Of a DNA stretch of 39,317 nucleotides, positions 1-7,203 are shown in pieces; the first letter of the stretch is position 1, and each line of letters starts with the position of its first letter. The stretch covers positions 1 through 39,317 of the forward strand of contig NZ_CABQJR010000024.1 in the NCBI RefSeq assembly GCF_902464545.1, written 5' to 3'. The stretch comes from an uncultured Senegalimassilia sp. Lineage in GTDB: Bacteria; Actinomycetota; Coriobacteriia; Coriobacteriales; Eggerthellaceae. Below the pieces are notes generated by a model. It had not been told where the DNA came from. It searched no databases and worked only from the letters and a program-made list of their open reading frames with translations. The position numbers and the translations under genes were made by a program.

Positions 1-2007
1 CTGCGCTGCCGGCGCCCGCATCGGCACGCCAGCCGCCTGCGGAACCGCGCTGCCAGCCATCGCCTGCGCCTGCATTGGCGCGACGGCAGCCTGCGGTACT
101 ACGCCCGCAGCCGCCTGCTCTCCTGCCCCCGCAACCTGCACGGGCGCCATGGCCCCGGTGCGCGCGGCGCGCGGCATCTCGGCGTCGGGCGCGGCCTTGC
201 CGGTGAGCTTGCGATGCAGGTCCATGCGGATGGACGCGTACTCGCTGACCAGCAGCACCAGCAAGATGCACATGACGATCAGGTATCCGATCACGGCGCC
301 GGGCAGCCCCGTGAAGTTCACCAGCAGCACGGGCACGAACAGGCTGAACCCGAAGGTGATCAGGTACAGCTTGGTCACGGCGCGCTGGCGGCGCAGCACG
401 GTGATCACCTGGTACAGAAACTCGATGCCGGCCGTCACGCCGCCCGCCGCCAGCATCACGAAGCACAGCCCGCGGTACTGCTCGAAGTCGATGCCGTACA
501 GGAAGCTCATGATGGCAAGGCCGAACCAGCTCATGGCGCCGGCGACCACCACGGTGATACCCACGATGATCACGAACATCACCACGATGATCAGGTCGAA
601 CTTCTTGCGCTTGGCCGGGTCCGCCCAGGCGTTGGCCATCTTCAGCAGCATGGGCTTGTAGATGAAGCCGCTGGTCAGCAGGATGGCGTGCGCGGGGAAG
701 TACAGCGCGTTGTAGTACAGCTGGTTGTCATAGGACAGCGCGCCTTCCATGACGAACTTCGGCATGTTGTCGATGAGGTTGTACATGAACAGCGCCACGA
801 ACAGCGGGAAGCACTGCTTGAGCAGGCCTATCACGCGCTTGGCGTTCGCGCTGCGCGACTTCGGCGTCTCAAGCTGGGCCAGCGGGAACGTGAACACCAC
901 GAACGTGATGGCGGCGATGACGGCCATGACGATGCTCGACACTCCCACGTTGCGCGTGATGAGCAGCGCAAGCGAGAATCCGATGAGCGCCGCTGCCGAC
1001 CTGAAGGCCTGCGAGATGCCGGCAAGGTAGAGCTTGTCAACCTGCTGCAGGCGGCCTTCGTACACGTCGGCCAGGGCATCTACCGCCTTGTATAGGTACA
1101 CGCCCAGGCTCATGAGCCACATCTGGTCGGCATATCCGCGGAACTTGCAGTACGTGATGCCGGCCACCAGCATGATGACCACGGTGAGCACGCGGTTGGC
1201 CTGGTAATCGGCGAACGAGTACTCCTCGTCAAGGTCGGATGCTTGGAAGTTTCGCACGCCGTAGTTGCCCGCGAACATGAGCAGAAGCGCCGTGACGAAG
1301 GCCAGCGAGAACATGCCCGCCTGCTCGGCGCCGGCCAGCTGCGTGACCACGATGGTGAGCACGGGGAACACCATGCCCCACAGACCTACGCCTATCGTGT
1401 TCCACACGTAGTCGCGTGTGGTGCGGCCGGAGGCATACTCGGCTTCCTGCTCGGCCAGGCCGTCGCCGCTTACGGCGCCGAGCACGCGCGAGCACCAGGC
1501 CTCCACCTTGCGGGTGACGAAGCTCTTCTTGCGGGGTTTGCCGTTGCGGGAGCGTTTGCCGTGCTTGCCGCGCGGCATGGCCTCGGTTGCCTGGGCGCCC
1601 GGCATGGCGGCGGTGGGCTGCTGCCCGGGAATCGCCTGCGTGGGCTGCTGCCCGTAGACGGCTTGCGTCGGCTGGGCGTCCCAGTTGTTGCGCACCTGCT
1701 GCGCGTTGCGTGCTCGGCCGTGCTTGCCGCGGCGTGCGCCGCCGATGGCCTCGGTAGGTTGCTGGCACGGAATGGCCTGGGTTTGCTGCTGCCCGGGAAT
1801 CGCCTGCGTCGTCGCGGCCGATTGCGCGGCTTGTTCCGCCACGGCCGCCGCGTGCTGGCGCTGCGCCTGGGCACGTTGCTCCTCGCGCACGTTGCGCGGG
1901 GCGGTGGGGTAAGGGCTTTCGGCGGCATTGAGCTGCACGCGTTCCAAATCGGGACGCTGTGCGGCGTGCTTTCCCGCCGAGGAGCCGGTATGTTCGTAGT
2001 TGTTCAT
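1..2007 (-). CDS. polysaccharide-flippase-like polytopic membrane protein (3' end beyond the window)
   Basis: The reading frame stays open from ATG at 2007 to the left edge (669 codons), so the C-terminus is missing. Residues 1-165 are soluble and low-complexity, with repeated TQAIPG/TEAMP-like units (about 67-146) and two RGKHG motifs. From about residue 200 there are around a dozen hydrophobic segments in the style of MATE/MVF/Wzx exporters (for example 206-225, 232-247, 335-350, 356-375, 470-492, 547-565, 570-588). From about 605 an Ala/Pro/Gln-rich tail begins and runs off the edge. By family this would flip lipid-linked glycans across the membrane; this is inferred from topology, since no diagnostic motif was seen. 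There is no ribosome-binding site; a TATAAT box lies 8-13 bases before the ATG, so the message may be leaderless. The soluble tails are unusual for a flippase and could be interaction or phosphorylation regions. Confidence 0.75.
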   Translation of the reverse strand, partial: MNNYEHTGSSAGKHAAQRPDLERVQLNAAESPYPTAPRNVREEQRAQAQRQHAAAVAEQAAQSAATTQAIPGQQQTQAIPCQQPTEAIGGARRGKHGRARNAQQVRNNWDAQPTQAVYGQQPTQAIPGQQPTAAMPGAQATEAMPRGKHGKRSRNGKPRKKSFVTRKVEAWCSRVLGAVSGDGLAEQEAEYASGRTTRDYVWNTIGVGLWGMVFPVLTIVVTQLAGAEQAGMFSLAFVTALLLMFAGNYGVRNFQASDLDEEYSFADYQANRVLTVVIMLVAGITYCKFRGYADQMWLMSLGVYLYKAVDALADVYEGRLQQVDKLYLAGISQAFRSAAALIGFSLALLITRNVGVSSIVMAVIAAITFVVFTFPLAQLETPKSRSANAKRVIGLLKQCFPLFVALFMYNLIDNMPKFVMEGALSYDNQLYYNALYFPAHAILLTSGFIYKPMLLKMANAWADPAKRKKFDLIIVVMFVIIVGITVVVAGAMSWFGLAIMSFLYGIDFEQYRGLCFVMLAAGGVTAGIEFLYQVITVLRRQRAVTKLYLITFGFSLFVPVLLVNFTGLPGAVIGYLIVMCILLVLLVSEYASIRMDLHRKLTGKAAPDAEMPRAARTGAMAPVQVAGAGEQAAAGVVPQAAVAPMQAQAMAGSAVPQAAGVPMRAPAAQ

Positions 2008-2014
2008 CCGACAT

Positions 2015-2020
2015 ATTATA
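2015..2020 (-). promoter_or_regulatory. -10 box giving a probable leaderless transcript
   Basis: The minus strand reads TATAAT here, a perfect -10 box. Transcription would start about 7 bases downstream, at or next to the ATG at 2007. No convincing -35 box is seen. Confidence 0.5.
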
Positions 2021-2130
2021 GTGAGGTCGCTCGAAGCCGGTTGACCCTGCGTTCGATATTCACAGCACAAGCACCCCTCCGATGCCATGCCGTAGCTTGC
2101 CGTTCGTCGCTGTTTATGCATCGCTCCCAC

Positions 2131-2156
2131 GTGAACAGGGGACGGAGGTGTGTTCA
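2131..2156 (+). repeat. REP-like repeat, family A copy 1
   Basis: Arms GTGAACA and TGTTCA(G) flank the 13-base core GGGGACGGAGGTG. The same unit recurs near 6800, 6930, 25030, 25090, 25175, 39085, 39140 and 39225, always between genes. It lies between the divergent starts at 2007 and 2498. Confidence 0.85.
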
Positions 2157-2389
2157 GTATCGGGAAAACTCGTGTTCCGAGCCGCGAAAGCGAAAAACCT
2201 TCTCCTCCGGGCCGGTAGGAGCGGAATCCTCCTGTTGGCATCGCGACACTTGAACCGTTCGCCAACCATCCGCTCCGTTAGCCCTGTCGCATCGTGCCTC
2301 GTTCGTTTCCAAAACGCCTGCGCTTGCTACTGAAAAACCTGCGTTTGTTCCTTCTACCAGGCATTTTGTTGCATTTGGACAAAATCTGA

Positions 2390-2420
2390 GGGGGGGGGGT
2401 TCTGCCTTATTGTATATAAT
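2390..2420 (+). promoter_or_regulatory. promoter with a G10 tract at the -35 position
   Basis: TATAAT lies at 2415-2420. With the usual 17-base spacer the -35 hexamer would fall at 2392-2397, inside an uninterrupted run of ten G (2390-2399). The nearest TTGGAC-like box is 34 bases from the -10, too far to serve. This should drive the three-gene signalling operon starting at 2498. Confidence 0.5.
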
Positions 2421-2437
2421 CTGAGGTGAACAATAGG

Positions 2438-2457
2438 AACAGCGGGTGACCGCTGTT
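2438..2457 (+). promoter_or_regulatory. perfect 8-bp inverted repeat in the leader of the LytTR operon
   Basis: AACAGCGG and CCGCTGTT are separated by GTGA, about 18 bases after the -10 box and 41 bases before the start codon. It could be an operator or an RNA hairpin. Just after it, four 7-8 base units of the type AATTCGGG (2460-2491) run in tandem up to the Shine-Dalgarno region. Confidence 0.5.
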
Positions 2458-2497
2458 GCGAATTCGGGAATTCGGGAAATCGGGATCGGGGTGTACG

Positions 2498-3223
2498 ATG
2501 GGGGCTTTTCACCTTCTTGCATTGGAGGACAACGAGGAGTACCAGAAGGTGCTCCGCAGCATGCTGTCCAAATACCCCGGCAGGTCGCGGCTTGACGTCG
2601 ACATCATATCCGGCGTCACCACGTTCGAGGCGCTTATGGCCTCGGATGATCGCGTCGACATCTTCCTCACCGACATCGATTTAGGCGAAAGCAACCCCTC
2701 GGGCATCGAGCTGGTCAGCCGCTATTTTCCTGCGGGCAGCTCCACCCAGGTCGTCTATATTTCCGGCCATGTCGAGTACTGCACGTCGGTCTATCAGACC
2801 GAGCATACGTATTTTCTGCTCAAGCCCATCAACCAGTCCGACTTCGACGCCGCGCTCGATAAGGCGCTGTCCAATCTGCAGGACACCCGTCAGCTCCCCG
2901 TCGCCATCCAGCACAACGGCACGGTCACCATGGTCGACCCCGCCGAGGTGGAGTTCGTCGAAAGCGAGCGCCGCAAGGTGCGCCTACACTCCGTGCGCGG
3001 AGAATGCATCGAAACGTACGCCACGCTCGGCCAGATGCTCGACATGCTGCCCGAGTGCTTCGTCCAATGTCATAAAAGCTATCTGGTGAATATGGCGTGC
3101 ATCGTTGAGCTGCGCCCGGGCAGCGTGCTGCTTCGTTCGGGCAGGGAAGTGCCCGTCAGCCAGCGTCAACGCACGTCGGTGCGTGACTCGTTCTTCCACT
3201 ACGTCGGCCTCAACGCGCGGTAG
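2498..3223 (+). CDS. LytTR-family response regulator
   Basis: A 241-residue two-component regulator. The receiver domain covers residues 1-125, with acidic pocket E10/D11, phosphoacceptor D59 in FLTDID and conserved K109 in LLKP. A LytTR DNA-binding domain spans about 136-236, with the typical CHKSYLVN segment at 191-198. Proteins of this build (AgrA, ComE, VirR relatives) bind paired direct repeats and often answer peptide signals. ATG 2498 was chosen because a GGGG Shine-Dalgarno lies 7-10 bases upstream and the receiver begins at once; an in-frame TTG at 2456 would overlap the inverted repeat. The kinase gene follows after 12 bases, so the genes are co-transcribed. Target genes cannot be told from the window. 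Confidence 0.92.
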   Translation: MGAFHLLALEDNEEYQKVLRSMLSKYPGRSRLDVDIISGVTTFEALMASDDRVDIFLTDIDLGESNPSGIELVSRYFPAGSSTQVVYISGHVEYCTSVYQTEHTYFLLKPINQSDFDAALDKALSNLQDTRQLPVAIQHNGTVTMVDPAEVEFVESERRKVRLHSVRGECIETYATLGQMLDMLPECFVQCHKSYLVNMACIVELRPGSVLLRSGREVPVSQRQRTSVRDSFFHYVGLNAR

Positions 3224-3235
3224 GCGTTCGGCAGC

Positions 3236-4288
3236 ATGTCCTCGCTTAAGATCGCCGTCCTTTGCGTTTTGGCGGCGTATCTGCTGGTCGTCGCCTTCAA
3301 CTTCATAACGAAGCTCCGCAGCGCGCGGCTTATGCAGAAGCTGCTGTGCATGCTATTCCCCTTAAGCCAGATCTGCCTGATTGCGTATCCCTTGGCGTGC
3401 TCTGCAAGTTACGAGCTGCCGGCTGGGGTGTATGCGTCGCTCATCGTGCTCGGTATCGTATGCGGGCCGGTCGACCTGCTGCTGTTCCGCGCGCTCGACC
3501 AGGCGTGCCGATGGTTTGATTCGTCCAGCAAGGTGAACATGCTCCAAGAACAGCTGCAGGTGCAAAGCGCCTTGCGGCAACGTTCCCGCCACGAGCGCGA
3601 CCAGGCCAGCGCGTTGCGCGATCAGCTTCGCGAGCGGCTCGAGCAGGCGCGCGCCGACTTGCGGGCGGATCAAGCAGGCAAGGCGGGCGAAAGCCTGGAG
3701 GACGTCATCTCCCTTATCGGAACGCGGCCCCAGCGATTCTGCCAGCACCCCGCCGTGGATGCGTTGCTGGAGCAGAAGGCCCGTGCGGCAAAGGACTTGG
3801 GTGCATCCTTCTGCGCTGAGCTGGATATCCCTGCGGATATCCAGCTGCCTGGCGTGGAGCTGTGCGCGGTGTTCTCCAATCTGCTGGACAATGCGCTCAA
3901 TGCCTGTGCGAAATCACCTGACGGGGAGCGTCGCGTCGAAGCCGCCGCGCGCTTGTGGGGAATGTACCTGGTCGTCGATGTGGAGAACAGCTGCCCGCCT
4001 TCTCGGGAACGGGGACGGGTTGAAGGCGTTTCGGCGACAGGCGGCGCCGGCGGTTCGAGCCGTCCGCCGTCGGGCGATGTCGGCCATCAAGGCGACGACG
4101 GTACGGCAAGCCCGTTTCCCGATCTGTCCGTGCCGCATGGTTGGGGGCAGGGGATCGTGCGCGAGGTGGCGCGACGCCATGACGGCACGTTCGAGGCGGG
4201 AAAGGTCGACGGCGTGTACCGCGTGCGCGTGATCTTGAAGCAAGACCGGGCCGCTCAGGATGGGGGTGATGACGAATGGAGCCGATGA
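3236..4288 (+). CDS. membrane GHKL-type sensor kinase with a shortened sensor region
   Basis: 350 residues. About three membrane segments (5-25, 36-55, 65-85) are followed by a helical stretch (100-150) and a GHKL ATPase domain. The N box is FSNLLDNALNAC (213-224) and the G box is HGWGQGI (301-307). The phospho-acceptor region is weak: H119 sits in SRHERDQ, lacking the H-D-x-x-N pattern. A Gly/Ser/Pro-rich insert of about 45 residues (253-298) lies between the N and G boxes. AgrC/HPK10-type kinases normally have six or seven membrane helices and an RHD-x-x-N box; this one has half the sensor and a degenerate box, while the next gene has the complementary parts. The two genes overlap by 13 bases, implying coupled translation. 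It may supply ATPase activity to its neighbour. Confidence 0.82.
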   Translation: MSSLKIAVLCVLAAYLLVVAFNFITKLRSARLMQKLLCMLFPLSQICLIAYPLACSASYELPAGVYASLIVLGIVCGPVDLLLFRALDQACRWFDSSSKVNMLQEQLQVQSALRQRSRHERDQASALRDQLRERLEQARADLRADQAGKAGESLEDVISLIGTRPQRFCQHPAVDALLEQKARAAKDLGASFCAELDIPADIQLPGVELCAVFSNLLDNALNACAKSPDGERRVEAAARLWGMYLVVDVENSCPPSRERGRVEGVSATGGAGGSSRPPSGDVGHQGDDGTASPFPDLSVPHGWGQGIVREVARRHDGTFEAGKVDGVYRVRVILKQDRAAQDGGDDEWSR

Positions 4289-5193
4289 TCCTCGGCATTC
4301 CCGCGGGTGCGTTCGTGGTGCTGTCCGTCGTCGCGCCCACGTGGCTGGTGTATCTGGGGTTCGAATCCCGCATCCTGCATCTGCGGAATCGGTGGGCATA
4401 TTGGGCCGTTGGCCTGTCTCTTATGGTGTTTGCCCTGTGCGTGAGAGGGTATTTGGCCGAGTTTGCCGATCTGTTGCTCGGCGTGCTCATGGCCGCGGCT
4501 CCTTTGCTGTTCGGAAGGGGGACGTTGGCGCGGCGCGTCACCTTATCGGCGTTCGGCCTGGTTATCGTGCTGCCCGGGGATCTGTTCCTCGATATGACCT
4601 TCGATATCCTAGCGGGCGCTACCGTTCACGATTACGCAACGGTTGCAGCCAACGCCACGTTGTTCGCATGCGCAATGCTGCTCGAGGTGTTCGTGGAGAT
4701 AGCGCTGTTCTGGGGCCTTACCGCGTTGGTTCGGAGGTTCTATCCGGAAGAAGGGGCCGCCGCCTCCGCGCCCTCGTCGCGCCGTTCGTCGGTCATCGCC
4801 TCGTCGTTCGCGTTGTTCTCCGTGGTCCAGGCGTTGCTATTGGCACTGTGCTTCAGCGTGGCGGTAGGGCCGTGCGGCGGCGATTCGCTGCTGCTGCGCC
4901 TATTCGGCCTGCTCATGCTGTTGTGCTTCGGCGCGGACGCCGTGCTACTGCTTGCGGTGGGCAGGTTCCGCGGCAAGGTGCGCGACGATGCCCGCGCCGC
5001 CGATTTGAACGGCGAGCTCGATCGATATCTGGCGGACTATCAGGCAACGGTCGACATGGCCCAGCGCTCGGCGCGCCTGCGCCACGACCTGCGCAACCAG
5101 GTTCAGGTGGCTAACGCTCTGGCCGAACGCGGCGAGCTCGAGCTAGCCGAGCAGCATATCGACGCCATGCTGAAGGAGCTAGACGTGCGATAG
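4276..5193 (+). CDS. membrane sensor protein with a histidine phospho-acceptor box but no ATPase domain
   Basis: 305 residues. Six or so membrane helices (about 8-28, 40-58, 62-80, 88-105, 125-150, 175-227) are followed by a linker and an intact AgrC-like phosphotransfer helix, RLRHDLRNQ (267-275; H270, N274). A second helix, ELAEQHIDAMLKEL, follows and then the protein stops. No N, G1 or G2 box exists, and frames downstream to 5482 contain no GHKL motif, so this is not a simple frameshift. The start overlaps the end of the ATPase-bearing gene (ATG 4276). The likely reading is a histidine kinase divided into two polypeptides: sensor plus H box here, ATPase in the previous gene. A decayed kinase is the alternative. 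Confidence 0.75.
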   Translation: MEPMILGIPAGAFVVLSVVAPTWLVYLGFESRILHLRNRWAYWAVGLSLMVFALCVRGYLAEFADLLLGVLMAAAPLLFGRGTLARRVTLSAFGLVIVLPGDLFLDMTFDILAGATVHDYATVAANATLFACAMLLEVFVEIALFWGLTALVRRFYPEEGAAASAPSSRRSSVIASSFALFSVVQALLLALCFSVAVGPCGGDSLLLRLFGLLMLLCFGADAVLLLAVGRFRGKVRDDARAADLNGELDRYLADYQATVDMAQRSARLRHDLRNQVQVANALAERGELELAEQHIDAMLKELDVR

Positions 5194-5429
5194 CATTGCG
5201 TGGTGAACGGGTGCGGCCCGCGCCGGGCCGAGCGGGTGCCGGGTAGCTTGATCGGCCGTCACGCCGCCGCCGCTGCCGGCAGGTCGGCGGGTTGGGCACC
5301 CGCGCCGCCTCGTGGGTCATCCGACCGGGCTCTCCGTTGCCTGCTCCCGCACGCCTTTCCGCGTTTTCATGTGCGGTTTCGGTTACTTCTCGCCGATGGC
5401 GCATCGCGTGGCGGGCAGGCGGGGCCGCG

Positions 5430-5440
5430 TGTGGTAGGCT
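5430..5440 (+). promoter_or_regulatory. extended -10 promoter of the M20 amidohydrolase
   Basis: TGTGGTAGGCT carries TGn before the -10 box TAGGCT (5435-5440), with no clear -35. The start codon is 43 bases on. Near-identical boxes precede genes at 15694, 16435 and 18063. Confidence 0.45.
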
Positions 5441-5482
5441 AGCGGACCAAAAGAGAACGCACTCCTTCGAAAGGGGCCCGTC

Positions 5483-6757
5483 ATGACCGATGCCGCATCC
5501 ACGCTTCCCGCCGTTTATGCCGTCGCGCAAACTCCGCAGGCGGGTGCCGCAACCGCCGACCTCGTTCGCAGTTTGGGCACCGCCGCGCAGCCCGACATCG
5601 TGGCCGCGCGCCGCCTGCTCCATCGTTTCCCCGAGGTATCCGGTCATGAGTCAAACACGCAGAAGCTGCTGTGCGAACAGCTCGATGAGCTGGGCATCCC
5701 ATACCGAAAGCTTGAAAACAACGGCATCATCGCAACCATCGCCGGCACCGCGCCCGGGGCATACGACGCCGATGGGCGCCCGGCGCGCCGCGTCGCCTTG
5801 CGCGCCGATATGGACGCGCTGCCCGTCACCGAGCAGACGGGCCTTGCCTTCGCTTCGGAGAACCCCGGCGTCATGCACGCATGCGGCCACGACGCGCACA
5901 TGTCCATGATGCTCGGCGCCGTGCGCATCCTGCGCGATGCCGCCGATTCGCTGGTAGGCGAGGTGCGCATCATCTTCCAGCCCGCCGAGGAGATCTCCAT
6001 CGGCGCGCTTTCCATGATCGATGCCGGCGCGCTCGAGGGCGTGGACGCGATTTACGGCGCGCATATCTGGAGCGAAGTGCCCGCCGGTACCGTGTCCTGC
6101 GCGCCCGGGCAGCGCATGGCCAACACCGATTGGTTCCGCATCGACATCGACGGCGTTTCGGCGCATGGCTCCATGCCGCACAAGGGCGTTGACGCCGTGG
6201 TGGTGGGCGCCGAGATGGTCACGGCGCTTCAGGTCCTGGTCAGCCGCGATGTTTCCCCGTTCGAACCCGTGGTGGTCACCGTAGGCGAGTTCCACGGCGG
6301 CCAGGCGCGCAACATCATGGCCGGCCACGCGTGGCTTACCGGCACGGTGCGCACGTGGTCAGAGCGTCTGCGCTCTGAGGTTCCCGATCGTCTGGAGCGC
6401 ATCGTCAGCCGTATCGCCCACGCGTTCGGCGCCAAGGCGCACTTCACGTTCGAGCCGGGCAACGCCGGGCTTGCAAACGACCCCACGTGCGCCGAGGTGG
6501 CGCGCCAGGCGGTGATCGACACGCTGGGCGAGCAGGGCGTCGCCGACTACCGCGGCACGCTGTCGGGTGAGGACTTCAGCGAGTACCTTCGCATCGTGCC
6601 GGGTGTGTTCTGCTTCGTGGGAACCAGGAATCCCCAGGTGGGAGCCGACCATCCGCAGCACAGCTGCCACTACACCGTCGACGAGGACGTGCTTGCCAAG
6701 GGCAGCATGGTGGCGGCTCAATGGGCCTGTCGCATGCTCTCGGGCGCCAAGGAATAG
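5483..6757 (+). CDS. M20D-family amidohydrolase (N-acyl amino acid hydrolase / hippurate hydrolase type)
   Basis: 424 residues, normal length for the family plus a short N-terminal extension. Metal-binding and catalytic motifs are visible: ALRADMDALP (105-114), HACGHDAH (132-139; C134, H136), FQPAEE (165-170) and HSCHYTVDED near the C-terminus. The dimerisation domain lies between about 200 and 310. These cytoplasmic metalloenzymes remove acyl groups from amino acids such as hippurate, indole-acetyl amino acids or N-acetyl amino acids; the exact substrate cannot be read. AAGGGG lies before ATG 5483. The gene appears to be a single unit with its own promoter, followed by a repeat-rich gap. Confidence 0.9.
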   Translation: MTDAASTLPAVYAVAQTPQAGAATADLVRSLGTAAQPDIVAARRLLHRFPEVSGHESNTQKLLCEQLDELGIPYRKLENNGIIATIAGTAPGAYDADGRPARRVALRADMDALPVTEQTGLAFASENPGVMHACGHDAHMSMMLGAVRILRDAADSLVGEVRIIFQPAEEISIGALSMIDAGALEGVDAIYGAHIWSEVPAGTVSCAPGQRMANTDWFRIDIDGVSAHGSMPHKGVDAVVVGAEMVTALQVLVSRDVSPFEPVVVTVGEFHGGQARNIMAGHAWLTGTVRTWSERLRSEVPDRLERIVSRIAHAFGAKAHFTFEPGNAGLANDPTCAEVARQAVIDTLGEQGVADYRGTLSGEDFSEYLRIVPGVFCFVGTRNPQVGADHPQHSCHYTVDEDVLAKGSMVAAQWACRMLSGAKE

Positions 6758-6774
6758 CGCCGTTCAGCGAACGT

Positions 6775-6816
6775 GTGAGCAGGGGACGGGCGAACAGGGG
6801 ACGGAGGTGTGTTCAC
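6775..6816 (+). repeat. REP-like repeat, family A: one partial and one full copy in tandem
   Basis: GTGAGCAGGGGACGG (6775-6789) runs directly into a full unit (6790-6816) with arms GCGAACA and TGTTCAC around GGGGACGGAGGTG. The pair begins 18 bases after the stop of the amidohydrolase gene. Confidence 0.85.
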
Positions 6817-6917
6817 GAGGAGCAACATCCCCTCGGGTTTGTGCGCGTGGCAGCGTTCCGCCGATCTCGCGCGCGTCCCGTGCGAACGTGAACGCATCCC
6901 CCCTCGTCCCCGGCGGC

Positions 6918-6970
6918 GAACACGTCTCCGTCCCCTGTTCACGATCGCTTGTTCACGATCGCTTGTTCAC
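6918..6970 (-). repeat. REP-like repeat, family A, with a 14-bp tandem duplication of its end
   Basis: A family A unit in opposite orientation (6918-6942, core CTCCGTCCCC, ending TGTTCAC) is followed by two exact tandem copies of GATCGCTTGTTCAC (6943-6956 and 6957-6970). The duplicated piece ends in the same GTTCAC as the repeat arm. Confidence 0.8.
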
Positions 6971-7064
6971 GACGCGCGAGAGATGGCGCCGCGCGGGTGA
7001 AGGCGGCGCGCGCGATCCCCCTCGCCCCCAGCTTAAGAATGCACCCCCCACCTCGTCCTCGGCT

Positions 7065-7089
7065 GCGAACACGCTTCCGTCCCCTGCTT
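7065..7089 (-). repeat. decayed family A repeat
   Basis: GCGAACACGCTTCCGTCCCC matches the inverted form of family A, but its far arm is eroded to TGCTT. It lies about 70 bases before the moeA promoter. Confidence 0.6.
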
Positions 7090-7134
7090 GGGGTTTGCGC
7101 GTGGTGCGTCCTTTGCGATGGACTTGTCGATATC

Positions 7135-7164
7135 CGTGCCGTTTTATTCGGCAAGCGGTATAAT
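7135..7164 (+). promoter_or_regulatory. moeA promoter with an inverted repeat in the spacer region
   Basis: TATAAT at 7159-7164 lies 40 bases before the start codon. TGCCG and CGGCA (7135-7151) form an inverted repeat where the -35 and spacer should be, a possible operator. The -35 hexamer itself is poor. Confidence 0.4.
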
Positions 7165-7203
7165 GCAGTGGTTCAATATCATTCGCAATCGAAAGGACAT
7201 GCC

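Noticed and set aside
214..1095. Long plus-strand frames opposite the flippase gene
   Set aside because: They are His/Asp/Gln-rich or Ser/Thr/Met-rich mirror frames typical of GC-rich coding DNA; the minus strand gives a consistent membrane protein.
4356..4376. GGTTCGAATCCCG resembles the T-arm of a tRNA
   Set aside because: No matching acceptor stem or anticodon arm could be found around it, and it lies within a coherent membrane-protein frame.
5194..5482. Possible missing ATPase domain of the second kinase gene after a frameshift
   Set aside because: None of the three plus-strand frames shows an N, G1 or G2 box, and the region contains the next gene's promoter.
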